From NCBI GenBank assembly GCA_947472795.1, contig CANJBL010000006.1:62001-126000 (forward strand): 64,000 nt of DNA, in the 5' to 3' direction. A model generated the notes under the pieces. It saw only the letters and a program-made list of their open reading frames with translations. It made no database searches and had not been told where the DNA came from. The translations under genes were made by a program, and so were the position numbers. Each line of letters opens with the position of its first letter. Within the stretch, counting starts at the first letter, position 1. This stretch comes from Fidelibacterota bacterium. Lineage in GTDB: Bacteria; Pseudomonadota; Alphaproteobacteria; Rhodospirillales; Rhodospirillaceae. Below, in pieces: positions 44,662 to 53,834 of the stretch.

Positions 44662-44991
44662 ATGAACAAGAAAATCATCCCGATGATTGTTGCTGCGAGT
44701 TTCTTCACGGCTGGCAGCGCTTTTGCCGCAGCGGTGACGCAGACCACCACAACCTGGACCGACGAACAGGGCAACGTGATCCGGCAATATTCGACGACGA
44801 AGAAATATGAACCGGTCACAAATCCGCAGATCGATGCGACGGTAGGTGTGGAGTTGCCGCAGAACGTCACGCTCTACGACTTGCCGGATACCATCAAGAT
44901 CCAAGAGCCGGACCGCTATCGCTATGTGATCGTGAACAATCACCCGGTCGTGGTGGAGCGGAGCAATCGCCGCATCGTCCACGTCTGGTAA
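44662..44991 (+). CDS. DUF1236 family exported protein
   Basis: A 109-residue secreted protein. Signal peptide: IIPMIVAASFFTAGSAFA. The mature part has the DUF1236 pattern near the C terminus (LPDTIKIQEPDRYRYVIVN then HPVVVERSNRRIVHVW), a module of unknown function in alphaproteobacterial periplasmic proteins. ATG 44662 is preceded by AGGAGACACGTCTC. A strong terminator follows. Confidence 0.82.
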   Translation: MNKKIIPMIVAASFFTAGSAFAAAVTQTTTTWTDEQGNVIRQYSTTKKYEPVTNPQIDATVGVELPQNVTLYDLPDTIKIQEPDRYRYVIVNNHPVVVERSNRRIVHVW

Positions 44992-45012
44992 AGCGAGAGT
45001 AGGTTAAGCAAT

Positions 45013-45045
45013 CGGGCGGAGCGCCGAGATGCGCTTCGCCCGTTT
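45013..45045. terminator. Bidirectional terminator between DUF1236 and DUF815 genes
   Basis: A 12-base-pair stem, CGGGCGGAGCGC pairing with GCGCTTCGCCCG (one G-T pair), loop CGAGAT, then TTT. It sits in the gap between two convergent genes. Confidence 0.85.
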
Positions 45046-45047
45046 CG

Positions 45048-45995
45048 CTACAATTTGGAAAGGTCGATCTTGACCTTGAGATCGCCGGCCAGGGCCTGGA
45101 TCAATTGCCAGGCGACACGGCCTGAACGCGCGCCGCGCGTGACGGACCACTCAATGGCGCGGGCCTGTAAGTCGGTGGCGGATATCGGCAACCTGATGGC
45201 GCCGGCATAGCTCGCCACGATCTGCAGATAGGTCTCCTGATCGAGATTATGAAAACCGAGCCAGAGCCCGAAACGGTCGGAGAGAGAGACTTTCTCCTCG
45301 ACCGCTTCGCTGTCGTGGATAGCGGTCGCACGTTCGTTCTCGATCATGTTGCGCGCCAGCATGTGGCGCCGGTTCGAGGTGGCATAGAACACCACGTTCT
45401 CGGGCCGGCCTTCGAGGCCGCCTTCCAGGACCGCCTTTAGCGCTTTGTAGCTTTGATCCTCGCCTTCGAAGGACAGATCGTCGCAGAAGAGGATGCAACG
45501 CCGCCCGGTATCGCGCAGGCGCGAAAGCAGACGTGGCAGGCTTTGAATGTCCTCGCGGTGGATCTCCACCAGGACAATACGGGCAGAGCCTTTGCGTCCA
45601 TCATTGGCGGCGGCATGCACGGCCTTGACCAGAGAGCTTTTGCCGGCGCCGCGCGCCCCCCACAACAAGGCGTTGTTGGCGGGAAAGCCGTCGGCATGCT
45701 GGCGGGTATTGGCGAGCAGGGTCTCGATCTGGCGGCCGATGCCTCTCAACATGGCCAGCGGCACTCGCGCGACGGTTTTGACCGGCGCCAGAACGCCCGT
45801 TTCCGCATGCCAAACGAAAGCGTCCGCCGCTGAGAGATCGGCGGTGGTGTCGGGTCCGACGGTCTGACTTTCGAGAGCCCGGGCGATACGCTCCAGGAGG
45901 GGTGTCAGAGGATGGCTGGCGGCGGTGCCGGATGCTTTCCTGGCAGCAGGCGCGCGCGCGGGTTTTGAGCGTTTCGAAGGGGTTTTTCGAGCCAT
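45048..45995 (-). CDS. DUF815 family AAA+ ATPase
   Basis: A 315-residue ATPase. Walker A is LLWGARGAGKSSLVKA (about residues 109-124) and the Walker B-like strand is CILFCDDLSFEGED; the conserved NVVFYATSNRRHML and SLSDRFGLWLGFHNLDQETYL follow. The first 28 residues are Lys/Arg/Ala-rich. DUF815 members are common in Proteobacteria and their job is not known. It is divergent from yajC, 181 bases away. Confidence 0.88.
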   Translation of the reverse strand: MARKTPSKRSKPARAPAARKASGTAASHPLTPLLERIARALESQTVGPDTTADLSAADAFVWHAETGVLAPVKTVARVPLAMLRGIGRQIETLLANTRQHADGFPANNALLWGARGAGKSSLVKAVHAAANDGRKGSARIVLVEIHREDIQSLPRLLSRLRDTGRRCILFCDDLSFEGEDQSYKALKAVLEGGLEGRPENVVFYATSNRRHMLARNMIENERATAIHDSEAVEEKVSLSDRFGLWLGFHNLDQETYLQIVASYAGAIRLPISATDLQARAIEWSVTRGARSGRVAWQLIQALAGDLKVKIDLSKL

Positions 45996-46086
45996 GGTAA
46001 GCGGAAGCTAACAGATTGTGACCACTGGCGAAACTGTTGCAGAGACCTTACATAACGAAGGCCGCTGCGCGCTGGGGTTATAACAT

Positions 46087-46114
46087 TTGCAAGACGCGTG
46101 GGGGTGGGTATAGT
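46087..46114 (+). promoter_or_regulatory. Candidate sigma-70 promoter of yajC-secDF
   Basis: TTGCAA (46087-46092), a 16-base spacer, TATAGT (46109-46114), about 60 bases before the yajC start. It is the best match in the gap between the divergent DUF815 and yajC genes. Confidence 0.45.
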
Positions 46115-46176
46115 CCGCCCTTTCCAGGGCTTAAGACGCTCTTTTCTTTAGCCTGACTCTTACGAGGAGTTTCCGG

Positions 46177-46533
46177 ATGTTGATCTCTCCGGCCTACGCC
46201 CAGGCCGCCGGCGGCGCCGCAGCCTCATCGAGCTTCATACAGTTCGTTCCGCTGCTTCTGATTTTCGTCGTCTTCTATTTCCTGCTGATCCGTCCGCAAC
46301 AAAAGAAGCTGAAAGACCACCGCGGCATGCTTGAGGCTGTGCGCCGGGGAGACCGCATTGTGACCAATGGCGGCATCGTCGGGCTGGTGACCAAGGCCGA
46401 CGAGCGGGAATTGACCGTCGAGATTGCCGAGAATGTCCGCGTGAAGGTGATGCGCGATATGATCCACTCGGTCGTCAGCAAGACCGAGCCGGTGTCTAGC
46501 GACAAGGACAAAGCCGACGCCAAGTCGGAATAG
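46177..46533 (+). CDS. yajC: Preprotein translocase subunit YajC
   Basis: A 118-residue protein with one span (FIQFVPLLLIFVVFYFLLI) followed by the family motif RPQQKKLKDHRGMLEAVRRGDRIVTNGGIVG. YajC is the small companion of SecDF in the Sec holo-translocon. ATG 46177 follows GAGGAGTTTCCGG. secD starts 47 bases after its stop. Confidence 0.95.
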   Translation: MLISPAYAQAAGGAAASSSFIQFVPLLLIFVVFYFLLIRPQQKKLKDHRGMLEAVRRGDRIVTNGGIVGLVTKADERELTVEIAENVRVKVMRDMIHSVVSKTEPVSSDKDKADAKSE

Positions 46534-46580
46534 GCCAAAGGCAATCGCGCCGGGTTCGCCCCGCGCCCAAGGATAGCGCC

Positions 46581-48149
46581 ATGCAGTTCAGCAACACCAA
46601 GATGATCATGGTCTTCGCCGTTATTCTGGCGTCGATCTTTTTCGCGGCTCCTAATCTCATCCCCTCTAGCGTACGGGCAAAACTGCCGGCGTCCATGAGC
46701 TGGTGGAAGCCAATGAACCTGGGCCTCGATCTGCGCGGTGGATCCTACTTGCTGCTGGAAGTGGACACCTCGGCGCTGGACAAGGAACAACTGGCCGATC
46801 AGGAAGAGACGGCGCGTACGTCTCTGCGCGAAGAGAAGGTGGCCTACCGCAACATTCGGTCCGCCGATGACGGCGTTTACGTGACCTTGAACGACGCGGC
46901 CGATTTGACCCGCGCCCGCGCGGCCATCGCTAAAGGCGCGCCCACCATGGATGTAACGACGGTGGGCGATGACCGTGTGCGTATCGTCGTGCCCGATCGT
47001 GTGAAGCGCGAGCGCCAGCTGGGCGCCGTGAGTCAGTCGCTGGAGATTGTGCGCCGTCGTATCGACGAGTTCGGCACCACAGAACCCTCCATCCAGCGCC
47101 AGGGTGCGGACCGCATCATCGTGGAATTGCCGGGCGTGGAAAATCCCGAGCGCGTGAAAGAGTTGCTGGGCCAGACGGCAAAAATGAACTTCCACATGCT
47201 CGACCCCATGGGTACGGCGAGTGATGCCAAGGATATTCCCCCGGGCACGATGCTGCTGCCGGGCTCGGCCGACGCTGCTCTGCCGCCAGGTCAGAAGTAT
47301 GTTGTGCGCCGGCGCGTGGAAGTCAGCGGCGAACGCCTGATTGATTCACAGCCGGGCTTCCAGGACGGCGCACCGATCGTCAATTTCCGTTTTGACACGG
47401 CCGGTGGGCGCCGCTTCGGCCAGGTGACCTCGAACAATGTCGGCCAGCGTCTGGCCATCGTGCTTGATAACGCCGTCATCAGCGCCCCGGTGCTGAAGGG
47501 CCCCATTGTCGGCGGCAGCGGAATGATCGAAGGCGGCTTCACGGTCGAAAAAGCAAAAGATCTGGCGCTGCTGCTGCGCGCGGGCGCCTTGCCGGCACCG
47601 CTCAATTTCCTCGAAGAACGCTCCGTCGGCCCCGGCCTCGGCGCTGACTCGATCAAAGCCGGCGCCACAGCCGCGCTGGTGGGTGGCGGGCTCGTGGTGG
47701 TCTTCATGATCATCGCCTATCACACCTTCGGTCTCTTTGCGGTTTTCGGCCAGATTTTCCACATGCTGACGCTGTTTGCGTTCTTGAGCGTCGTTGGCGG
47801 CACGCTGACTTTGCCCGGCATTGCCGGCGTGGTGCTGTCGCTGGGTATCGCCGTGGATGCCAACGTGCTGATTTACGAACGTATGCGCGAGGAGTTCCAG
47901 TCTGGCCGCACGTTGATGAACGCGCTGACGAGCGGATTCCAGAATGCCTTCGCCACCATTTTTGACTCGAACCTGACCACCTTCATCGCCGCCGCCATTT
48001 TGTACTTCCTGGGCACCGGACCGGTGCGCGGCTTCGCCGTGACACTGGCGGTAGGTATCGCCACCTCCATGTTCTCGGCGGTCATGATCACGCGCATGCA
48101 GGTGTGGATGTGGTACCGCGCCGGCAAGCGCACCACGTTGCCCGTCTGA
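46581..48149 (+). CDS. secD: Protein translocase subunit SecD
   Basis: A 522-residue, six-span protein that helps pull exported proteins across the inner membrane using proton flow. Signatures: LGLDLRGGSYLLLEV at the start of the periplasmic P1 domain, SLEIVRRRIDEFGTTEPSIQRQG, the LRAGALPAPLNFLEERSVGPGLG before span 2, and AVDANVLIYERMREE in span 4. It is full length. secF follows after 16 bases. Confidence 0.97.
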   Translation: MQFSNTKMIMVFAVILASIFFAAPNLIPSSVRAKLPASMSWWKPMNLGLDLRGGSYLLLEVDTSALDKEQLADQEETARTSLREEKVAYRNIRSADDGVYVTLNDAADLTRARAAIAKGAPTMDVTTVGDDRVRIVVPDRVKRERQLGAVSQSLEIVRRRIDEFGTTEPSIQRQGADRIIVELPGVENPERVKELLGQTAKMNFHMLDPMGTASDAKDIPPGTMLLPGSADAALPPGQKYVVRRRVEVSGERLIDSQPGFQDGAPIVNFRFDTAGGRRFGQVTSNNVGQRLAIVLDNAVISAPVLKGPIVGGSGMIEGGFTVEKAKDLALLLRAGALPAPLNFLEERSVGPGLGADSIKAGATAALVGGGLVVVFMIIAYHTFGLFAVFGQIFHMLTLFAFLSVVGGTLTLPGIAGVVLSLGIAVDANVLIYERMREEFQSGRTLMNALTSGFQNAFATIFDSNLTTFIAAAILYFLGTGPVRGFAVTLAVGIATSMFSAVMITRMQVWMWYRAGKRTTLPV

Positions 48150-48165
48150 TGCAAGGATAGAAACT

Positions 48166-49107
48166 ATGTCAATCTTTCCGCAGCCTATCCTTCGCTATAT
48201 GCCGCACGAGTTCCGCTGGGACGTGGTGGGTACGCGCTTCATCTGGTACGTGTTCACGGCCATTCTGATTGTGGTCTCCATCGGCTCGATCGCCACGCGC
48301 GGGTTTAACTTCGGCATCGATTTTGCCGGCGGCGTCCTGATGGAAGCCCGCGCCGAGCAGGTCGTCGATCTCTCCAAATTGCGCGGAGATCTGAACGGCC
48401 TGGGCCTGGGCGAAATCAACATCACGACCATTGGTGACACGGGTAAGGACGTGACGATCCGCGTGCCCGAACAGCAAGGCGGCGATCAAGCGCAGAATAC
48501 TGCTGTGGGCAAGATCAAGACGCAGCTGGGTGAGCAGTATCAGATCCGCCGCACGGAAGTGGTGGGCCCGAAGGTTGGCGCCGAATTGATCATCGGCGGT
48601 GCGCTTGCGGTTGCCTTGGCTGTGACGGCTATCGCTATTTACGTCTGGTTCCGGTTCGAGTGGCAATTTGCGCTGGGGGCCTGTCTTGCGCTCTGTAGCG
48701 ACGTCATCACGACGCTGGGCGTCTTTTCGCTGTTCCAGATGAACTTCGACCTGACCACCGTCGCGGCCGTGCTGACCATTGCCGGATATTCGGTGAACGA
48801 TTCCATCGTTGTCTATGACCGCGTGCGCGAGATGTTGCGCAAGTACAAGAAGATGCCGCTACCGGAATTGCTCAATCTGTCGGTCAACCGCGTGTTGCCG
48901 CGAACGCTTCTGACGGTGTTCACGGTGTTCCTGACGGTCGTTGCGCTGCTGGTCTTCGGCGGCGAGACATTGCGCGGCTTCTCCGTCGCCATGCTGTGGG
49001 GCTTGTTCGTCGGCACCTTCTCGAGCATTCGTGTCGGCATGCCGGTGCTATTGTACCTAGATCTGCGCCGCGACGAGTTCGGCGGACCGGCCGCCAGCAG
49101 CCCCTGA
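48166..49107 (+). CDS. secF: Protein translocase subunit SecF
   Basis: A 313-residue six-span partner of SecD. Signatures: FNFGIDFAGGVLMEAR, RRTEVVGPKVGAELI, and TIAGYSVNDSIVVYDRVRE in the conserved span. Together with YajC and SecD it forms the ancillary complex of SecYEG. A Mth938-like gene starts 9 bases later and is probably in the same transcript. Confidence 0.96.
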   Translation: MSIFPQPILRYMPHEFRWDVVGTRFIWYVFTAILIVVSIGSIATRGFNFGIDFAGGVLMEARAEQVVDLSKLRGDLNGLGLGEINITTIGDTGKDVTIRVPEQQGGDQAQNTAVGKIKTQLGEQYQIRRTEVVGPKVGAELIIGGALAVALAVTAIAIYVWFRFEWQFALGACLALCSDVITTLGVFSLFQMNFDLTTVAAVLTIAGYSVNDSIVVYDRVREMLRKYKKMPLPELLNLSVNRVLPRTLLTVFTVFLTVVALLVFGGETLRGFSVAMLWGLFVGTFSSIRVGMPVLLYLDLRRDEFGGPAASSP

Positions 49108-49116
49108 CTTTGACAC

Positions 49117-49485
49117 GTGAAGCTGACGCGACAATCGGCGGCCGACCGTCAACTTATCCAACGCTACGGTAACGGCGGCTTTCGTGTATCCAATGTGGAT
49201 TTCACCGGCGCGGTGATCGTGACACCGGAGCGCACCGTGAGTTGGGTGGTTCCTTCAGTTGCCGATCTCACCGTGGCCGACTTCGCGCCGCTGATGAACC
49301 AATCCCTTGATGTCTGTCTGCTTGGCTGCGGCAAGGAGATGCTTCCCTTGAAGCCCGAGCTGCGTGCGGCTTTGAAAGAGGCCGGCATCAGCGTCGATCT
49401 CATGGACACAGGAGCGGCGTGCCGTACCTACAATGTGCTCATGGGCGAGGGGCGCGCCGTGGCCGCGGCGCTTATAGCGATCTAA
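49117..49485 (+). CDS. Mth938-like domain protein (DUF498)
   Basis: A 122-residue protein beginning with GTG. It has the compact alpha/beta pattern of the Mth938/DUF498 (NDUFAF3-like) family: YGNGGFRVSNVDFTGAVIV, WVVPSVADLTVADFAPL, CLLGCGKEMLPLKPELRAALKEAGISVDLMDT and the end RTYNVLMGEGRAVAAALIAI. The human relative assembles respiratory complex I. It commonly sits after secF in this class; the next gene but one is a NDUFAF6-like protein, which also fits a complex I assembly theme. Confidence 0.88.
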   Translation: MKLTRQSAADRQLIQRYGNGGFRVSNVDFTGAVIVTPERTVSWVVPSVADLTVADFAPLMNQSLDVCLLGCGKEMLPLKPELRAALKEAGISVDLMDTGAACRTYNVLMGEGRAVAAALIAI

Positions 49486-49510
49486 TTACAAAAGACAGAC
49501 GCACAAACAA

Positions 49511-49536
49511 AAACGGGGACCTTGCGGTCCCCGTTC
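49511..49536. terminator. Bidirectional terminator after the secDF run
   Basis: A perfect 9-base-pair stem, ACGGGGACC/GGTCCCCGT, with loop TTGC; preceded by a run of A and followed by TT, so it can work for both convergent genes. Confidence 0.85.
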
Positions 49537-49557
49537 TGGTCTCTGATGGCGGTTGCT

Positions 49558-50151
49558 TTAGCCCAGGTGCTGCTGCGCGGCCATGGCCAGCAGCATCGGG
49601 ATGGAAAGCACCGTATTGGTACGCGAGAACAGCATGGCCATGCGCGCGGCCTTGGCTTTCACGTCAGGTTCCACCTGCACGATGCCCAGCGCCTTCTTCT
49701 GGTTGGGCCAGATGACGAACCAAACGTTGAACCACATGATGATGGCGAGCCACATGCCAATGCCGATGTTGCGCGCAACGCCGGTCTGGCTGCCGAGCAG
49801 CAGCGCATCGACGAGGTAGCCGTTGAGGAAAGCCAGGATCAGGCCGGTGATGAGCGTGGACATGGCGCCCCAACGGAACCAGAAAAGGGCCGCGGGCGCG
49901 ATCACCTTGCCGATGGCGGGCTTCTGCTCATCGGGGATCTTGGACATGTTCGGAATCTGCACAAAGTTGAAGTACCACAGCAGACCGATCCACATCACAC
50001 CGCTGACGATATGCAGGTAGCGGAACAGATATTGCCAGAAAGCGTCGCCATACGGCGTGCCGCTCGCGCTCTTGAAGTAGAGCAGCAGGACAATTGCCAG
50101 TACCGTGCCGGCAATGACGGTATTGCGTAAGGACGTCAGAATGGCGCTCAT
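49558..50151 (-). CDS. PuuD-like membrane protein (urate hydroxylase N-terminal domain)
   Basis: A 197-residue protein with five likely spans. Typical segments of the DUF989/PuuD membrane domain: LFRYLHIVSGVMWIGLLWYFNFVQIP, WFRWGAMSTLITGL, GMWLAIIMWFNVWFVIWPNQKKALG. Full PuuD proteins carry a C-terminal cytochrome c domain; this one ends before it and has no CxxCH, so urate oxidation is not certain. ATG 50151 has GGGGAA before it. It is transcribed away from the squalene synthase-like gene. Confidence 0.85.
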   Translation of the reverse strand: MSAILTSLRNTVIAGTVLAIVLLLYFKSASGTPYGDAFWQYLFRYLHIVSGVMWIGLLWYFNFVQIPNMSKIPDEQKPAIGKVIAPAALFWFRWGAMSTLITGLILAFLNGYLVDALLLGSQTGVARNIGIGMWLAIIMWFNVWFVIWPNQKKALGIVQVEPDVKAKAARMAMLFSRTNTVLSIPMLLAMAAQQHLG

Positions 50152-50304
50152 GAACTTCCCCTTTGAGTTACCCTGTGAAGGCGACAACCGTTCTCGGTAC
50201 CGCCTAAACCCGTTACCATGTTACCCCATTCCGTAGGGCGCGCAATTGCATATCCTATTGGAAAGACACGTCAGGTTGGATTGGCGAGGGATGAAATAAG
50301 CACG

Positions 50305-51150
50305 ATGCCGCAGGCGGGACATTACGTTGCTGAACTGGTGCGCGACGAGGACTACGACCGTTTCCTGACGGCCGTGTTAGCCCCCAAGGCTGCCCGCGAC
50401 AGCCTTCTGGCGCTCTACGCTTTCAATGTAGAGGTGGCCAGGGTGCGTGAGAGTGTCTCCGAAAGCCTCATCGGGCAGATGAAGCTGCAATGGTGGCGAG
50501 ATGTGGTGGCGGCGGTCTTCGAAGGCAAACCCACGCCTAAGGGAAACCCGGTGGTCGATGCTATCGCGGCGACAATAACGGCTCATAATCTGTCGCGGAG
50601 CCACTTCGAAGCGTTGCTCGACGCCCGCGCCCAGGACATGACCGACGAAACGCCGCCCGACCTGGAAGCCCTTGAAATATACGCCGATGGCACATCGGCA
50701 AGTCTTACGCTCTTGGCACTGGAAGTGCTGGGTGCGCGAGACGACGCCAGCAAACAAGCTGGGCGCCATGTGGGCATCGCCTGGGCCTTGACCGGGATGC
50801 TGCGGGCTGTGCTGTTTCACGCGCGCGCTAACCGCTTTCTGCTGCCGCAGGACCTGATGGCGGCGGCAAGCCTTACAAGTCACGACCTTCACGAACGGCG
50901 CAACGCCACCAAGATCAGTACTGTCGTGGCGCAAATCGCGGAACGGGCCGGTGAACACATCGCCAAAGCACGCGCCTTGCGCGGCCAGGTCGACCGCAAG
51001 GGGCTGGCGGCGCTGCTGCCGGCGACGCTCGCTGATGGCTATCTGAAGGGATTGGCGCGCCGAAAGTTTGACGTTTTCGATCCGCGTCACGCGTTGCAAA
51101 GGCCAGCGGCCTTGCGTCTCTCATGGAATGCGATGTTGGGACTCTATTAA
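50305..51150 (+). CDS. Squalene/phytoene synthase family protein (NDUFAF6-like)
   Basis: A 281-residue protein with the isoprenoid-synthase fold of the squalene/phytoene synthase family: YDRFLTAVLAPKAARDSLLALYAFNVEVARVRE, QMKLQWWRD, HVGIAWALTGMLRAVLFHA. The Asp-rich DxxxD metal motifs of active synthases are not visible (AFNVEVARVRE stands in the first position), so it is more likely a non-enzymatic relative like the complex I assembly factor NDUFAF6. ATG 50305 fits the family start; 29 codons open upstream lack similarity. It converges with trmFO. Confidence 0.85.
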   Translation: MPQAGHYVAELVRDEDYDRFLTAVLAPKAARDSLLALYAFNVEVARVRESVSESLIGQMKLQWWRDVVAAVFEGKPTPKGNPVVDAIAATITAHNLSRSHFEALLDARAQDMTDETPPDLEALEIYADGTSASLTLLALEVLGARDDASKQAGRHVGIAWALTGMLRAVLFHARANRFLLPQDLMAAASLTSHDLHERRNATKISTVVAQIAERAGEHIAKARALRGQVDRKGLAALLPATLADGYLKGLARRKFDVFDPRHALQRPAALRLSWNAMLGLY

Positions 51151-51154
51151 GAGT

Positions 51155-52528
51155 CTATTCGGCGGCGAGGGGCCCGGCCTTCAGCCATTGTTCGATATCC
51201 CTGAGCGCGCGTTCGGCTAAAGCCTTCTTGCGGTCACGGCCTCTGATGGGGCGTCCTTTGCCGTCGCGGGCATCGATTTCTGGGAACAGGCCGAAGTTCA
51301 CGTTCATGGGCTGGAAGGTCGTGGCGTCGGCGCCGCCGGTAATGTGGCTGAGCAAAGCGCCGAGGGCCGTCGTGACCGGTGGCGTTTCCTGAACAGCACC
51401 GCGCCGTTCGGCGGCGGCGAAGCGGCCCGTCATGAGGCCAACAGCCGCACTCTCCACATACCCCTCGCAGCCAGTGATCTGACCGGCGAAGCGCAGGCGC
51501 GGCATCTTCTTCAGCCGTAACGTACCGTCCAGCAGTTTCGGCGAATTGATGAACGTATTGCGGTGAATCCCGCCCAGACGCGCGAACTCGGCATTTTCCA
51601 AGCCGGGGATCGTGCGGAAGACACGCACCTGTTCGCCATGCTTCAGCTTGGTCTGGAAGCCCACCATGTTGAATAATGTGCCGAGCGCGTTGTCTTGACG
51701 GAGTTGCATTACCGCATGGGGTCGTTGGTTCGTGCGCGGATCGCGCAGGCCGACGGGCTTCATGGGGCCATGGGCGAGGGTCTCGACGCCGCGGTCGGCC
51801 ATGACCTCGATGGGCAAACACCCCTCGAAGTAGGGCGTGTCTTTTTCCCAGTCCTTGAACTCGGTCTTCTCCGCACTGCGCAAGGCGGCGATGAAAGCTT
51901 CGTATTGGGCTTTGTCGAAGGGGCAGTTGATGTAGTCCGCGCCGCCGCCTTCGACCTCAGCTCCTTTGTCATAGCGCGACTGGAACCAGGCCACGTCCAT
52001 ATTGATGCTTTCGCGGTGGACGATGGGCGCGATGGCGTCGAAGAAGGCGAGGGACTCCTCGCCCGTGAGCGCGCGTACGGCCTCGCTCAAGGCTGGTGAG
52101 GTGAGGGGCCCGGTGGCAATGATGACCGAAGACCAGTCCTCAGGCGGCAAACCGGCGACCTCGCCCGGTTCCACGGAAATCAGCGGGTTGCTGCGCAAAT
52201 GCTGCTCGACGGCGGCGGAGAATCCCTCCCGGTCCACGGCCAGGGCCGAACCCGCCGGGACCCGGTGGGCGTCCGCCGCTGTCATAATGAGCGAGCCGGC
52301 GCGGCGCATCTCGGCGTGCAGAAGCCCCACCGCATTGTAATCGGCGTCATCGGAACGGAAGGAATTGGAGCACACCAACTCGGCAAGGCTCCCGGTTTTA
52401 TGGGCCGCCGTCATGCGCGCCGGGCGCATTTCGTGGATCACCACGGGAATTCCAGAATTGGCAATCTGCCAGGCGGCTTCGCTTCCCGCGAGGCCGCCGC
52501 CGATGATATGGATAGGTTGATGTGTCAT
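51155..52528 (-). CDS. trmFO: Folate/FAD-dependent tRNA (uracil-54-C5) methyltransferase TrmFO
   Basis: A 457-residue flavoprotein that makes ribothymidine-54 in tRNA using methylene-tetrahydrofolate. Signatures: the FAD site [41 protein letters not shown] with the first catalytic Cys, [15 protein letters not shown] with the second, and [16 protein letters not shown]. Start ATG 52528 gives the usual N terminus with GGAG before it; an ATG four codons earlier is an alternative. Confidence 0.95.
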   Translation of the reverse strand: MTHQPIHIIGGGLAGSEAAWQIANSGIPVVIHEMRPARMTAAHKTGSLAELVCSNSFRSDDADYNAVGLLHAEMRRAGSLIMTAADAHRVPAGSALAVDREGFSAAVEQHLRSNPLISVEPGEVAGLPPEDWSSVIIATGPLTSPALSEAVRALTGEESLAFFDAIAPIVHRESINMDVAWFQSRYDKGAEVEGGGADYINCPFDKAQYEAFIAALRSAEKTEFKDWEKDTPYFEGCLPIEVMADRGVETLAHGPMKPVGLRDPRTNQRPHAVMQLRQDNALGTLFNMVGFQTKLKHGEQVRVFRTIPGLENAEFARLGGIHRNTFINSPKLLDGTLRLKKMPRLRFAGQITGCEGYVESAAVGLMTGRFAAAERRGAVQETPPVTTALGALLSHITGGADATTFQPMNVNFGLFPEIDARDGKGRPIRGRDRKKALAERALRDIEQWLKAGPLAAE

Positions 52529-52602
52529 GATCTCCACCATAGCTATCCCAGGGCGAAGTTCAATGCCGGGGGCGGCCTGAGTGCAGAGGAGTTGGGTTTC
52601 TT

Positions 52603-53424
52603 ATGAGTGAGCGCTTTTATGTCGTCGGCGGTGAGTACGCCGATATGTCTTTCACGACGCCGCTGGCGGGCACCAAGCTGGAGGTGCGCGGCCCCTTCAA
52701 TGCGCGCGAGGCGAAAGTCTGCTGGCGCGATCTGACGGGCAAGACCGTCGATAACGCCATGGTGCGCTACTTCCTCCGCTCGGAGGAAGAAGTGGCGGGA
52801 AAGAAATACTGGGTCGTGGGCGGTGAATACGCGGACTCGTCTTTCATCAAGATCAGGCCCGGCAAAGAGCTGGAGAGCTATGGGCCCTTCGACACATGGG
52901 ATACGGCGTTGGGATTCTGGCGCGGCCTGACCTCCAAGAGCGTCGATGACGCCATGATCCGCTACGACATCCGCGAGAACTATCAGTCGGGCGAAGCCAT
53001 CACCGGCGGCAAGTTTGCGGTGAACAAGGCCCCACAGGCAGCAGTGCGTTTTATCGACATCGCCGCAGCGCCGGAAAAAGTTTTGGCTTTCCTGAAGGAC
53101 GGGGCCAATTGGACCAAGTGGGCGGCAGGCGCGGTAAAGTCCACCCAGCTGGTGTCCGGCGGAACATGGGATGTGGAAACGCCCATGGGCAAGGCGCGCC
53201 TGACGATCACGAGCGATGCCGCGACCGGCATCCTCGATCACGCGCTGAACGGCCCCAACGTCAACGTGACGATTCCGGGACGCGTGGTAGCGGGTGGGGC
53301 CGGCAGCATCTTCATGCTGATCTTCACGCGAGAAGCTTCCATGTCGGACAAGGACTTTGCGCGTGACATGGCGTTGGTCGACGCCGACCTTGCCGCGTTG
53401 AAAGCCTGTTTCGAAAAAGGCTAG
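52603..53424 (+). CDS. Two DUF4170 domains fused to an SRPBCC domain
   Basis: A 273-residue cytoplasmic protein. Residues 4-58 and 68-124 are two DUF4170-like units (FYVVGGEYADMSFTTPLAG ... GPFNAREAKVCWRDLTGKTVDNAMVRY; YWVVGGEYADSSFIKIRPG ... GPFDTWDTALGFWRGLTSKSVDDAMIRY). Residues from about 140 form an SRPBCC (START/Bet v1-like) ligand-binding domain (RFIDIAAAPEKVLAFLKDGANWTKWA ... DKDFARDMALVDADLAALK). DUF4170 usually occurs as one short protein, so this arrangement is unusual. Function unknown. Confidence 0.82.
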   Translation: MSERFYVVGGEYADMSFTTPLAGTKLEVRGPFNAREAKVCWRDLTGKTVDNAMVRYFLRSEEEVAGKKYWVVGGEYADSSFIKIRPGKELESYGPFDTWDTALGFWRGLTSKSVDDAMIRYDIRENYQSGEAITGGKFAVNKAPQAAVRFIDIAAAPEKVLAFLKDGANWTKWAAGAVKSTQLVSGGTWDVETPMGKARLTITSDAATGILDHALNGPNVNVTIPGRVVAGGAGSIFMLIFTREASMSDKDFARDMALVDADLAALKACFEKG

Positions 53425-53763
53425 CTACTTCTTCGGAACTTCGCTGCACCCTTGCGGGCCGCAGAACTGCACCGCGCCCGTGAGGTGATCTATGCGGTAC
53501 ATGAAGCCGTTGGTGGAATTTGGTGCAGGCACCAGATTGAAGCGGTTGCCGAAAAGGTCGCCCGCGATAACGGCAAGGCCGCCCAGCACCGCCGCAATGA
53601 CAATGGCGCGCGACAGACCCGTGGACAGGAATTTCGCCTTCGCCCCGTCGGCCTGTGCCTTTTCGCTGTCGGTCTCATCGTCTCTCGCCGGTTTCTCTTT
53701 CTTGACGATGACGGGCGGGACCGCGCCTTTAGCGGCATCCTTATCCTTCGCCATTTCGACCAT
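53425..53763 (-). CDS. Hypothetical single-span membrane protein
   Basis: A 112-residue protein: a charged, Lys/Asp-rich cytoplasmic N terminus (MVEMAKDKDAAKG), one span (AIVIAAVLGGLAVIAGDLF), and a short periplasmic part with MYRIDHLTGAVQFCGPQGC, whose two Cys could form a small disulfide loop. I do not recognise the family. ATG 53763 has GGAG six bases before it. It converges directly on the DUF4170 fusion gene with no gap. Confidence 0.65.
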   Translation of the reverse strand: MVEMAKDKDAAKGAVPPVIVKKEKPARDDETDSEKAQADGAKAKFLSTGLSRAIVIAAVLGGLAVIAGDLFGNRFNLVPAPNSTNGFMYRIDHLTGAVQFCGPQGCSEVPKK

Positions 53764-53834
53764 GTTGCACTCCATTCACGGCGTCAGCGTGACATCGCGG
53801 CCAGTTTAGCGGATGAAACAAGACGCGGAAAGGT

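Noticed and set aside
45996-46176. A structured small RNA between the DUF815 and yajC genes
   Set aside because: No SRP RNA, 6S or riboswitch core was recognised; the gap is explained by divergent promoters.
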